This document shows positions 18,996-27,890 of a stretch of 64,000 nt of DNA, one piece after another (position 1 is the stretch's first letter; every line of letters begins with the position of its first letter). Made by a program: the position numbers and the translations under genes. Under the pieces are notes generated by a model, which had not been told where the DNA came from, made no database searches, and saw only the letters and a program-made list of their open reading frames with translations. This DNA comes from an uncultured Prevotella sp. GTDB taxonomy: Bacteria; Bacteroidota; Bacteroidia; Bacteroidales; Bacteroidaceae. The stretch spans positions 1-64,000 of the forward strand of contig CALUHC010000035.1 of NCBI GenBank assembly GCA_944320355.1, written 5' to 3'.

Positions 18996-20021
18996 ATGAC
19001 TTCAATGGGCAACAGGATAGAGACAAGCGGCCTCGCGATAGGCTACAAGAGCCGCAAGGAGGCCAAGACCGTGGCCGAAGGCATCGGCGCCACCATCAAA
19101 GGGGGCGAGCTGACGTGCCTGATAGGGGCCAACGGCGCGGGCAAATCGACGCTGCTGCGCACCCTCGCGGGATTCCTGCCGGCGATGGGCGGCACGATAC
19201 GCATCGGCGGCAAGGACATAGGCGACTACAGCCCCAAGGAACTGGCGCGCACGGTGAGCATTGTGCTGACCGAGAAGCCCGACGTGGCGAGCATGACCGT
19301 GGGCGAGATGGTGTGCCTCGGGCGGTCGCCCTACACGGGATTCTGGGGCAACTACTCCGGCGACGACCGCCGTGTGGCCGCCGAGGCAATGGCCACCGTG
19401 GGCATACGCAGGCTGGAAGGGAGAAAGGTCTCGACCCTGAGCGACGGCGAAAGGCAGAAGGCCATGATAGCCAAGGCACTGGCGCAGCAGGCTCCGGTGA
19501 TGCTGCTCGACGAGCCGACGGCCTTTCTCGACTACCAGAGCAAGGTGGAGACGATGCGGCTATTGCGCCGCATAGCCCGCCAGACGGGCAAGGTGGTGTT
19601 CATGTCAACGCACGACCTGGACCTCGCCTTGCAGACAGCCGACACACTGTGGCTCATGGGCCGCGGCGGCAGGCTGGCCATAGGCTCGCCCGAAGACCTT
19701 GCCATAGACGGGCGGCTCGAAGCCTTCTTCGCCCACGACGGCATGGACTTCGACACCGCCACGGGGCTTTTCAGCGTGAGCACGCCTGCGGGCATCGCCG
19801 TCGGGGTGGACGGGCCGGAGGGCTTGCGCCGCTCAATGCTCTGCAAGGCCCTGCGCCGCAACGGCATCGCTCCAGCCGACCCGGGCGACGGAGTGGCGCG
19901 GGTGGAGGTGAGCGACGAGGGCTTTGCCGTCACGGCAGGCGGACGGACGGCTGTCGCCACTACCGTGGCCGGCGCCGTGAGCGCCCTTCTTGACGCCATG
20001 AGCGCCGGCGACCGGCCATAG
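18996..20021 (+). CDS. ABC transporter ATP-binding protein (FecE/BtuD-like)
   Basis: The 341-residue ATPase has Walker A GANGAGKST, a Q-loop region, the signature LSDGERQKAMIA, Walker B VMLLDEPTA and the switch His in STHDLDLA. It is closest in style to ATPases of iron-siderophore and vitamin B12 importers. The permease and binding protein are not adjacent. The last 110 residues (after about 230) extend past the usual length and include GIAPADPGDGVARVEVSDEG, possibly a small regulatory domain. The gene begins almost on top of its -7 box. Confidence 0.9.
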   Translation: MTSMGNRIETSGLAIGYKSRKEAKTVAEGIGATIKGGELTCLIGANGAGKSTLLRTLAGFLPAMGGTIRIGGKDIGDYSPKELARTVSIVLTEKPDVASMTVGEMVCLGRSPYTGFWGNYSGDDRRVAAEAMATVGIRRLEGRKVSTLSDGERQKAMIAKALAQQAPVMLLDEPTAFLDYQSKVETMRLLRRIARQTGKVVFMSTHDLDLALQTADTLWLMGRGGRLAIGSPEDLAIDGRLEAFFAHDGMDFDTATGLFSVSTPAGIAVGVDGPEGLRRSMLCKALRRNGIAPADPGDGVARVEVSDEGFAVTAGGRTAVATTVAGAVSALLDAMSAGDRP

Positions 20022-20176
20022 CCTCAATGCCGCATCAGACCGCCGCAACTTGCTTCCCGGGTTTATATTACCCCAAACCGCCGTGGGTGGCCACGGCGGT
20101 TTGGGGTAATTGCATATACGCAACTAAAAAAGGCACGGCAGGCATTGGATTCGCGTATGCGCCGTTCCGCATTCCG

Positions 20177-20255
20177 AAACGGCACGTTTCGCGCCGCAAA
20201 ACGTGCCGTTTCATCACCCGGAACGCGCCGTTTTGGAACCCAAAACGGCGCGTTC
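20177..20255. repeat. 22-bp palindrome array, copy 3
   Basis: Cores start at 20177, 20199, 20221 and 20243, with a weaker unit at 20155. The palindrome TTAACAT-aaaa-ATGTTAA at 20308-20325 again lies 52 bp beyond the last core, and TTGCATATACGCAA lies on the other side near 20110. Confidence 0.9.
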
Positions 20256-20430
20256 CGCAATGCACTGAAAGCCAAATAGTTAGACAAGGAGGCCGGCGCC
20301 AGCGCCTTTAACATAAAAATGTTAACCGCCACACACGGCATCCGGCCGCGACACGGCGCACCAAGAGGCGGCCGGCATCAGGCACCTCCTTCTGGCAGCA
20401 CCATCGCCCCGCTGCGCGCCGGCGTGCGCC

Positions 20431-22125
20431 CTACGACTCCTTCTGCCTTGTTCCCATCCGCGCCTCGACCACATTGACCACATAGTCGCCGAGCTTTTCG
20501 CACTCGCTGACAATGTCCATGTACATCGTTCCGATGGCGTAGGTGTACTCGTGGCTGTTCACGTCGTTGATGTTCTGGCTCTTCAGCTGGTTGCGGTAGT
20601 TGTTTATCTCGTTCTCGATGTTGAACGAGCGGTTTATGTCGAAGTTCTCCTTGCGCCCGGAGAGCAGCGTGTTCATCTGCGTCAGGCTGTCGTCAGTAAG
20701 CTCGAACATCTGGTGCAGGTGCTCATACTGCTTCTCGGTGAAGTCTTCCTTGCCGGTCACCTTGCGGTTGAGCGTGCGCGCTATGTTGTAGCAACTGTCG
20801 CCGATGCTCTCCAGCTCGGATATTTCGCGGAGCATGGCACGTATCTTTGCCTTTGTGTCGTCGCTCAGGTGGGCGTCGCTAACACTGTCAAGGTACTTGG
20901 CGATCTCTATCTCCATGCGGTCGCTGATGCCCTCGTACTTCTCTATCCTGCTGAACAGCTTGGCGAAAGCCGTGTCGCCGCTGGTTCCAAGAAGCTCGCG
21001 CACAAATCCGAACATACGCTGTATGCGCTCGGCGAAGGCCTGGATTTCCTTCTGCGCCTCAAGCACCGAGAGCTCCGGAGTCTTCATTATGGCGTTGCCC
21101 CCTATGTAGCACAGGCGGAACTCCTCCTCGTCTTCGCTCTTGCGCGGCCTTATCATCTTGCACACCACGCGCTCTATCTGCGGTATGAACCAGATGAGTA
21201 TGGCAGTGTTGCACACGTTGAACGATGTGTGGAAGGCCGCCAGCACGAGCGACAGGCGCACGGGGTCGGTGTCGCCAACCTGCGGGTCGTAGCCCACGAA
21301 TCCGCACACCATGTTGACAAAGGGGTAAAAGCAGCAGAGCACCCACAGCACCCCAAACACATTGAACACAAGGTGCGCCATGGCGGCGCGCCGCGCCTGG
21401 GTGTTGGCCCCGAGGGCGGCGAGGTTGGCCGTCGCGGTGGTTCCGATGTTCTCTCCCATCACAAGGGCAATGCCGAGGTATATGGGCAGCACGCCGCTCG
21501 AGCAGAGCATCATCGTTATGGCCATGAGGGCGGCCGACGACTGCAGCACGCACGTGAGCAGGGTGCCCACGAGCAGGAATATGAGTATGGTGACATAGCT
21601 GCCGGTGTCGAACGAGCTGAAGAAGCGCAGCAGCGCCTCGTTGTGGCCAAGGTCCATCTCCGCGCCCGTCTGGCTGAGCAGCGCGAGCGAGAAGAACATG
21701 AAGGCTATGCCGAAGAGGAAGTCGCCCACGTAGCGGTGACGGCGCGTGTAGATGAGCAATATGCCGACGATGAACGCCGGGAACACCACGTCGGTGAAGT
21801 TGAACGAGAAGCCGAGGCTCATTATCCAGGCCGTGAGCGTGGTGCCGATGTTGGCGCCCATAATCACAGATATGGCCTGGGCGAGCGTGAGCAGCCCGGC
21901 GTTGACAAACGAGACCGTCATCACCGTGGTGGCCGATGACGACTGGACGGAACACGTGACGAACATACCTGTGAGCATACCCGTGAAGCGGTTCTTGGTC
22001 ATCGTGCCCAGAATGTGGCGCAACTGCGAGCCGGCCATCTTCTGCAGGGCCTCGCTCATTACCTTCATACCGTAGATTAGCAAGGCCAACGACCCGATAA
22101 TCTTAAAAAAAATCCAAATCGACAT
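20431..22125 (-). CDS. Na/phosphate cotransporter family protein with PhoU-like tail
   Basis: The start at 22125 (MSIWIFFKIIGSLALLIYG) puts the protein at the first transmembrane helix and discards a long charged extension. Residues about 1-310 hold two Na/Pi cotransporter repeats, each with a QSSSA motif (CSVQSSSATTVM and LQSSAALMAI) and GANIGTT/GENIGTT. Residues about 330-560 are a cytoplasmic helical PhoU-like domain. The family (NptA/YjbB type) moves phosphate with sodium, in some species outward. Divergent from the nucleoside kinase gene 87 bp away. Confidence 0.92.
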   Translation of the reverse strand: MSIWIFFKIIGSLALLIYGMKVMSEALQKMAGSQLRHILGTMTKNRFTGMLTGMFVTCSVQSSSATTVMTVSFVNAGLLTLAQAISVIMGANIGTTLTAWIMSLGFSFNFTDVVFPAFIVGILLIYTRRHRYVGDFLFGIAFMFFSLALLSQTGAEMDLGHNEALLRFFSSFDTGSYVTILIFLLVGTLLTCVLQSSAALMAITMMLCSSGVLPIYLGIALVMGENIGTTATANLAALGANTQARRAAMAHLVFNVFGVLWVLCCFYPFVNMVCGFVGYDPQVGDTDPVRLSLVLAAFHTSFNVCNTAILIWFIPQIERVVCKMIRPRKSEDEEEFRLCYIGGNAIMKTPELSVLEAQKEIQAFAERIQRMFGFVRELLGTSGDTAFAKLFSRIEKYEGISDRMEIEIAKYLDSVSDAHLSDDTKAKIRAMLREISELESIGDSCYNIARTLNRKVTGKEDFTEKQYEHLHQMFELTDDSLTQMNTLLSGRKENFDINRSFNIENEINNYRNQLKSQNINDVNSHEYTYAIGTMYMDIVSECEKLGDYVVNVVEARMGTRQKES

Positions 22126-22212
22126 ATTTAATTTTAATTTAGTTCGGCAACCTTGCCGCGTGTCGCAAAAAGGCCGTAACTTTACGAACGAAACCCCTAA
22201 AACGTAACGGCA

Positions 22213-23874
22213 ATGGAACAGATGATACAAATACGTTGCAAAAATAATAAAAAAATAAAAAACATACGAATCGGAAGCACGCTTTCTGAGGTTTTCGATG
22301 AGCTCGGGCTCCAGATGGACTACGGCCCCGTGAGCGCGAAAGTGAACAACCGGGTGGAGGGGATGCACTACCGCGTGTACAACTGCAAGGACGTGGAGTT
22401 CCTCGACCTGCGGTCGCCATCGGGCTGGAGAGCCTACACCAGAAGCCTCTTCTTCGTGCTCTGCAAGGCCGTGCACGACCTCTTTCCCGGCGCTACGGTA
22501 GACATAGACATACCCGTGTCGAACGGCTACTACTGCGACCTGCACCTCGGCCGCTACGTCACTTACGACGACGTGGAGCAGCTGCGCAACTATATGCGCC
22601 GCCTCATCGACGACGCCATACCCATACACCGCCACGAGAGCACCACCGAGGAGGCCATCAAGATATTCGCCGCGCTCGGCGACGAGTCGAAGGTCAGGCT
22701 GCTGAAAAGCGTGGGAACGCTGTACACCACCTACTACGAGATAGACGGGTACTACGACTATTACTACGGCACGGTGCTCACCAACACCGCCGGGCTGAGC
22801 CTCTTCGGCCTTGAGAAATACTACGACGGGCTGCTGCTGCGCATACCGTCGATGAGCGACCCGTCGCGCCTGGGCGAGTTCCTCAAGCAGGACAAGCTAT
22901 TCGAGATATTCAAGGAGCACCACGAGTGGCAGCGGATACTCGGGCTGCGCACCGTGGGCGACCTCAACATAGCCGTCGACGAGGGCATGGCCACGCAGCT
23001 GATAACGCTCTCTGAGGCGCTGCAGGAGAAGAAGATAGTGAACATAGCGGAGGACATTGCCGACCGCCGCGGGGTGAGGATGGTGCTCATAGCCGGCCCG
23101 TCGTCGAGCGGAAAGACCACCACCTGCAAGCGCCTCTCGATACAGTTGCTGGCCAACGGCATAAAGCCGGTGCCCATATCGCTCGACGACTACTTCGTGG
23201 ACCGCGAGCTGACGCCCAAGGACGACAAGGGCGACTACGACTTCGAGCACCTGCACGCGCTCAACCTCGACCTGCTCAACGAGCAGATGAACGCCCTCTT
23301 CAGGGGCGAAGAGGTGGAGCTGCCCAAGTATAACTTCCAGACGGGGCGCAGCGAGCGCAGCGGGCGCAGGCTGAAGCTGGAGGGCAACGAGGTGCTGGTC
23401 ATCGAGGGCATACACGCGCTCAACCCCGAGCTGACATCCAAGATACCCGCCCCGGCCATATACCGCGTCTACGCTTCCGCGCTGACCACCATACTGCTCG
23501 ACACCCACAACTACATCCCGACAACCGACAACCGGCTGTTGCGCCGCATCATACGCGACTACAAGTACCGCGGGGTGTCGGCCCGCGACACCATACGCCG
23601 CTGGCCGTCGGTGCGCGCCGGGGAGAACAAGTGGATATTCCCGTTCCAGGAGAACGCCGACGCCATGTTCAACACCGCCATGCTCTTCGAGCTGGCCGTG
23701 CTCAAGACGCAGGCCGAGCCGCTGCTTGAGATGGTGCCCGAGAACGCCGACGAGTACAGCGAGGCCTACCGCCTGCTGAAGTTCCTGAAGTATATCCGCG
23801 CGATACCCAACCGCCAGGTGCCGTCCACGTCGCTACTGCGCGAGTTTCTCGGCGGCAGTTCGTTCAAGTACTGA
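22213..23874 (+). CDS. Nucleoside (uridine-type) kinase with N-terminal TGS-like domain
   Basis: The 553-residue protein starts with a TGS-like module (IQIRCKNNKKIKNIRIGSTL). Next comes a region resembling the second additional domain of threonyl-tRNA synthetase (around HRHESTTEEA), then a P-loop kinase domain with GPSSSGKTTTCKRLS near residue 295, ISLDDYFVDRE and VIEGIHALNPEL. The latter are typical for uridine/phosphoribulokinase-like kinases. This build is common in Bacteroidota and Firmicutes; the substrate is presumed to be a nucleoside. The start was chosen at the first Met after a purine-rich leader. Confidence 0.9.
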   Translation: MEQMIQIRCKNNKKIKNIRIGSTLSEVFDELGLQMDYGPVSAKVNNRVEGMHYRVYNCKDVEFLDLRSPSGWRAYTRSLFFVLCKAVHDLFPGATVDIDIPVSNGYYCDLHLGRYVTYDDVEQLRNYMRRLIDDAIPIHRHESTTEEAIKIFAALGDESKVRLLKSVGTLYTTYYEIDGYYDYYYGTVLTNTAGLSLFGLEKYYDGLLLRIPSMSDPSRLGEFLKQDKLFEIFKEHHEWQRILGLRTVGDLNIAVDEGMATQLITLSEALQEKKIVNIAEDIADRRGVRMVLIAGPSSSGKTTTCKRLSIQLLANGIKPVPISLDDYFVDRELTPKDDKGDYDFEHLHALNLDLLNEQMNALFRGEEVELPKYNFQTGRSERSGRRLKLEGNEVLVIEGIHALNPELTSKIPAPAIYRVYASALTTILLDTHNYIPTTDNRLLRRIIRDYKYRGVSARDTIRRWPSVRAGENKWIFPFQENADAMFNTAMLFELAVLKTQAEPLLEMVPENADEYSEAYRLLKFLKYIRAIPNRQVPSTSLLREFLGGSSFKY

Positions 23875-24091
23875 GTGGGCCGCGATGTGTTAACGGATGC
23901 TAACGCACAGCCTCTCCCGCGCCTCCTGCCGCACCGGTATTATCGCCCGAGAATGCCGCCTGAGCAAATTTTCCGCCGGCAGGCGGCAAATACGGCCAAA
24001 ATGGGCGTGCAATCCCAACCGCCTGTGCGTCAGTCTCTTCATGCCGTTTGTGGTCCGGGTGTGCAACAATTCGCGCCGCGCCACGACGCGA

Positions 24092-24170
24092 AACGGCCTG
24101 TTTTGAAATGCAAAACGCCCCATATCGCACTGCGATACGGGGCGTTTTGTGCTGTGACACTTGCCGTTTG
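24092..24170. repeat. 22-bp palindrome array, copy 4 (degenerate)
   Basis: Units near 24092, 24114, about 24136 and about 24158 keep the 22-bp phase, but only the first keeps most of the palindrome. Two neighbours form a longer inverted repeat around CATATCGCACTGCGATA. No gene is seen in 23875-24383. A hairpin in the minus direction, around ATCGCGGCCTCGGC/CGGAGGCCGCGATTTT near 24245-24282, is a likely terminator. Confidence 0.7.
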
Positions 24171-24383
24171 GCAAGGCGCAAAGAGCGTTTCACACGGCTT
24201 TTCGCACCGCATTGTGTCATAAATCCATGCGTGCAGGACAAAAATCGCGGCCTCGGCGGAAAGCCGGAGGCCGCGATTTTCTCTATTTCACGATTTCCGT
24301 TTGTCAAGTTTTCGGAACGCCCGGCGCGGCGCCGGCACCTCCGCCTTTAGCCGTTGTTAACGTTTCGGCCCCTCAGCCCCGCC

Positions 24384-25328
24384 TCATTTGTCGAGGCTCA
24401 CAATCTCGTATTTCTTCGTGCCGAGGCCTATCTGTTCGGCATAGTCCACGATGTAGGTGCCGTGCTGGCGGTTGATACGCTCTATGAGAGGCTTGTTGTC
24501 GTCGCCGGGAGTGGCCTTGTGGTTGAACACAATGTCGAGGCAGGCCTTGTCGAGAGCCACGGGGTCGGTCGAGGCGAGTATGCCCACGTCCTTCATCTTG
24601 GGGTCGGCGGGGTTGGCGTCGCAGTCACAGTCCACGCTCATGTTGTTCATCACGTTGATGTATAGCACGCGGCCCTTCATGTAGTCGTGCACGCCCTGCG
24701 CCGCTGCGGCCATCGACTCAAGGAAGAAGTCCTGCGCCGGCAGGTTCTGCCACAGCTCCTTGGGGCTCTGCACCTTGCCCGCCGTGTGTATGTAAGCCTT
24801 GCCGTCGGCCGACGCAACGCCTATGCTGGCGTTCTTGAGCACGCCGCCGAATCCGCCCATGGCGTGGCCCTTGAAGTGCGCCAGGTTTATCATGAAGTCG
24901 TAGTTGGCCAGGTGCGAGCCCACGATGTCATACTTCAGGTGCTTCGTGTCCTTGACGGGAATCTCCATGTTGCCCTCCTCGTCCATGATGTCCACGCGGG
25001 CTATCGTGTCGAACCCGTGCTCGCGTATGGCCTTCCAGTGCTCGGCCGAGGTGCTGCGGCGGCCACCGTAGGCCGTGTTGCACTCCACTATGGTGCCGTC
25101 TACCTCCTTCACGAGGTCGCGGATCAGCGTCGGCTTGAGGTAGTTGTGGCCCCCCGGCTCGCCCGTGCTTATCTTAACTGCCACGCGGCCCGTGGCCTCC
25201 ACGCCCAGTGCCTTGTAGATTTTGACCAGTGCCTCTGGGGTAATCTCCTTGGTGAAGTACACCTTCGACTGTGCCATTGCGGCTGCCGCGGCCATCATCG
25301 CCGCGGCGATCACTATAAGTTTCTTCAT
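24384..25328 (-). CDS. Exported DUF362 protein
   Basis: The start at 25328 gives a signal peptide (MKKLIVIAAAMMAAAAAMAQ). An upstream Met at 25376 lies before the promoter and is rejected. The body matches DUF362: VAVKISTGEPGGHNYLKP, VECNTAYGGRR, INLAHFKGHAMGGFGGVLKN and ASTDPVALDKACLD. Many DUF362 proteins carry a ferredoxin domain; this 314-residue form lacks one and keeps only CDCDANP as a cysteine cluster. Its reaction is unknown. It is preceded by a good -7 box on the minus strand. Confidence 0.85.
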   Translation of the reverse strand: MKKLIVIAAAMMAAAAAMAQSKVYFTKEITPEALVKIYKALGVEATGRVAVKISTGEPGGHNYLKPTLIRDLVKEVDGTIVECNTAYGGRRSTSAEHWKAIREHGFDTIARVDIMDEEGNMEIPVKDTKHLKYDIVGSHLANYDFMINLAHFKGHAMGGFGGVLKNASIGVASADGKAYIHTAGKVQSPKELWQNLPAQDFFLESMAAAAQGVHDYMKGRVLYINVMNNMSVDCDCDANPADPKMKDVGILASTDPVALDKACLDIVFNHKATPGDDNKPLIERINRQHGTYIVDYAEQIGLGTKKYEIVSLDK

Positions 25329-25349
25329 GTCTGTTGTTTTTTGTCGCCG

Positions 25350-25357
25350 CAAAGTTA
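25350..25357 (-). promoter_or_regulatory. -7 box for the DUF362 gene
   Basis: TAACTTTG on the minus strand, 22 bp before the start codon, decides the start at 25328. Confidence 0.7.
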
Positions 25358-25411
25358 AGCCAAAATGCTGATACACAGCATACCAATATTACGGATTTTG
25401 AATATGGGGTC

Positions 25412-25745
25412 TATGGTAGTTATCGCTTCGCTCGGGAAGTTAGCTCCCTCACGGTCGCGGAAGTTAACGGACAAATGCTTTGCATCCGGGGGCGTGCCTG
25501 CCCATGCAATCGGTGTTTAAGCATTTGTCAATGAGCCGGAATGAAGTTCTCGGCCTGCCCGAAAGCCTTTTCACAATGTCTGGAGACACGCTCTTTGCCG
25601 TCAACAACAGACTTTCTCTTTTCCCGAAAAAGTTGCTTTCAGTTGTATTCCGGCCGCATTTTTCGCTGCGCTTTGGCAACACTTGTCCGTTAACTTCCGC
25701 GACCGTGAGGGAGCTAACTTCCCGAGCGAAGCGATAACTCCCGCA
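25412..25745. repeat. Long inverted-repeat element (AACTCC family)
   Basis: A segment containing CGCTTCGCTCGGGAAGTTAG at about 25425 and TAACGGACAA at about 25465 is repeated as a near-perfect complement at about 25685-25745. The arms are over 45 bp and flank about 200 bp with no gene. The centre includes TTTTTCGCTGCGCTTTGGC, also seen near 7410 and 8975. The right arm runs to within 15 bp of the CDF gene stop. Confidence 0.85.
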
Positions 25746-25758
25746 AACTCCCGTCCTG

Positions 25759-26682
25759 TCATCCCCCATACTGCATATCATGGTCGGCGCAGTGGCAGGC
25801 GGCGGTCTCCATTTCGAGGGTGCTGTGGCTGATGCCTTCGGCCTCCAGGGCGGCCTTGATGTCGGCCTTGGCCTGCTCCATGGCTTCGAGGTTGTCTATT
25901 ACCACGTGGGCGGTGAGGGCGTTGGTGGTGGTGCTCATGGCCCAGATGTGCACATGGTGGACGTTGTCCACGTGGGCACAGGCCTCCATGCGGGCTATCA
26001 CGCGGTCGGTGTCTATGCCCTCGGGCGTGCCGTCGACCGAGAGGCGCAGGCTCTCGGCGAGCAGCCGCCACGTGGAGACGAGGATGACGGCGGCGATGAC
26101 CAGCGACACGATGGGGTCGATGGTGACGAAGCCGGTGTAGGTTATTATCAGGCCGGAGACTACCACCCCGACGCTGACCAGCGTGTCGGCGGCCATGTGC
26201 AGGAACGCCCCGCGCACGTTGATGTCGCCCTTCTGCCCCTTCATGAGCAGCAGGGCGGTGGCCCCATTGATGACTATGCCAACGAAAGCCGTCCACGACA
26301 CGGCCGCGCCGTTTACCTCGGCAGGCTCCCGGAACTTGTGTATGCTCTCAAGGATTATCACTCCCACGGCCACGAGGAGTATCACCGCGTTGAGCAGCGA
26401 TATGAGCACGGTGCTCTTCTTCAGGCCGTAGGTGAACCGCTTCGACGAGTGGACGGAGGCCAGCTTGAACGCCACGAGCACAAGCAACAGCGAGAACACG
26501 TCGCCGAGATTGTGGCCAGCGTCCGACAAAAGCGACAGGGAGTTCTGCCAGAGGCCCACGCCCGCCTCCACGACAACAAACGCCGCGTTGAGCACTATGG
26601 ACAGGATGAAGATGCCGTTGAGCGACTTCACGTCATGCACATGAGCATGATGATGGTGGTGATGATTGTGAATTGCTTCCAT
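25759..26682 (-). CDS. Cation diffusion facilitator metal exporter (CzcD/ZitB-like)
   Basis: This 307-residue inner-membrane protein starts with a His-rich cytoplasmic segment (HNHHHHHHAHVHD) that can bind Zn or a related metal. Six hydrophobic helices follow, with the family metal site HNLGD in SLLSDAGHNLGDV and HMAADTLVSVG in the later HxxxD helix. The last 95 residues form the cytoplasmic ferredoxin-like domain with a VHHVHIWAM motif. It exports divalent metal against proton entry. Twin -7 boxes lie upstream at 26834 and 26900, 66 bp apart. Confidence 0.93.
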   Translation of the reverse strand: MEAIHNHHHHHHAHVHDVKSLNGIFILSIVLNAAFVVVEAGVGLWQNSLSLLSDAGHNLGDVFSLLLVLVAFKLASVHSSKRFTYGLKKSTVLISLLNAVILLVAVGVIILESIHKFREPAEVNGAAVSWTAFVGIVINGATALLLMKGQKGDINVRGAFLHMAADTLVSVGVVVSGLIITYTGFVTIDPIVSLVIAAVILVSTWRLLAESLRLSVDGTPEGIDTDRVIARMEACAHVDNVHHVHIWAMSTTTNALTAHVVIDNLEAMEQAKADIKAALEAEGISHSTLEMETAACHCADHDMQYGG

Positions 26683-26833
26683 ACCTTATATTATATATCA
26701 TTTATTTTGACAAGCCTCCCCTGTCCCTCCTTTAGAAAAGGAGGGGATAAGTGGCACTCCTTTCAGGCAGGCTTGGCAGAATGCATATATACATTCACTT
26801 GCTTTCCACTGCCCGAGCGCAGCTTATCTTCTG

Positions 26834-26907
26834 CAAAGATAACGCAAGCGAGAGGAAAGAAAACTTGTTTCCGATTTCCCGAGCGCAGCTTATCTTCTGC
26901 AAAGGTA
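26834..26907 (-). promoter_or_regulatory. Twin -7 boxes of the CDF gene (66 bp apart)
   Basis: On the minus strand TACCTTTG (26907-26900) and TATCTTTG (26841-26834) are exactly 66 bp apart. The second lies inside a dyad, TTATCTTctgcAAAGATAA, which could be an operator. The same CGAGCGCAGCTTATCTTCTG sequence surrounds both boxes. Confidence 0.75.
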
Positions 26908-26968
26908 TGGAATGTTTTCTGCAATGCGGTTGCAAAATTGCGCGCGGAAGCGTTTTCCATGGCCGGCG

Positions 26969-27838
26969 TCACCGCCGCCGGTACTCCGTGGGTGTGCACC
27001 CGGCAAAGCGCGTGAAGAGGCGGCGGAAGCCCGTCTCGCAGCTGAAACCGAGCGTGGCGGATATCTCCCCCACGGGCCGCTCGGTGCCTATGAGCATCTG
27101 CTTGGCCACGGCCATGCGGCGCATGGCCACGTAGTCGGCGGTGGCGAAGCCCGTCTCGATGCGCAGCATATCGGAGGTGTAGGCCTCGGAGTGGCCCGCC
27201 CACCGGCTTACCAGCTCCTCGCGGGGCAGCCCACCGGCCGCGGCGCGGCCCGAGCGCAGGTATTCGTCAATGCGGCGCGTCACGTCGTCTATGATGTCGC
27301 GGCTCATGTCGTGGCGCAGGGTGAACTGCCGCGTGTAGAAGCGCAGGCAGTAGTTGAGCAGCAACTCTATCTTGTTGCACAGCAGTGAGCAGCTGAAGCG
27401 GTCCACACCCCAGTGCAGTTCCTCGTCTATGTAGTCGAAGCACTGCTCCACCTGCCGCAACTCGCGGCGCGAGAGGCGCAGCACCTCGTCGTCGCGGTAG
27501 CCGAAGAAGGTGTATTGGGGCATCTTGCCGCCGAGGCACTCCATGCAGAGCAGGTCGGGATGGAACAGCAGCAGGCGGCCGTCGGCGGTGCCTTCCACCA
27601 TGATGCGCTCGCCGGGAGGGGCGAAAGCGGCCACGGCGTCGGTGTAGTCGCAGCGGCACGGGCTGCCGTCAGTGCCTCCGGGCAGCCGCTTGCCCACGAG
27701 CACGGCGTAGCAGTCGAGCAGCTCGGGCTGCACGGGACAGGGCTTGCGCAGGTCTATCACGCTGGCCAGTGGGTGGAGTGTCTCCTCGCCGAACAGCTTG
27801 TTGCAGCGGCAGACGGTCGATTTGTCGGATTCTCTCAT
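26969..27838 (-). CDS. AraC-family transcriptional regulator (second)
   Basis: A 289-residue paralogue of the regulators at 5240 and 27891. The N-terminal half shows the same LFGEETLHPLASVIDL opening and a HPDLLCMECLGGKMPQYTFF segment. The C-terminal half carries the helix-turn-helix pair, ending VGEISATLGFSCETGFRRLF and AGCTPTEYRRR. It is more divergent than the other two, and its expected PNYFGD-type helix reads EAYTSDMLR. Its start lies 52 bp after the stop of the third AraC gene on the same strand. No obvious target gene is next to the pair. Confidence 0.88.
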   Translation of the reverse strand: MRESDKSTVCRCNKLFGEETLHPLASVIDLRKPCPVQPELLDCYAVLVGKRLPGGTDGSPCRCDYTDAVAAFAPPGERIMVEGTADGRLLLFHPDLLCMECLGGKMPQYTFFGYRDDEVLRLSRRELRQVEQCFDYIDEELHWGVDRFSCSLLCNKIELLLNYCLRFYTRQFTLRHDMSRDIIDDVTRRIDEYLRSGRAAAGGLPREELVSRWAGHSEAYTSDMLRIETGFATADYVAMRRMAVAKQMLIGTERPVGEISATLGFSCETGFRRLFTRFAGCTPTEYRRR

Positions 27839-27890
27839 TGCCGTGTGGTAATGATGAAGGTGGTTGTTTGGTTGCTTTGGGCGGCGCGGC

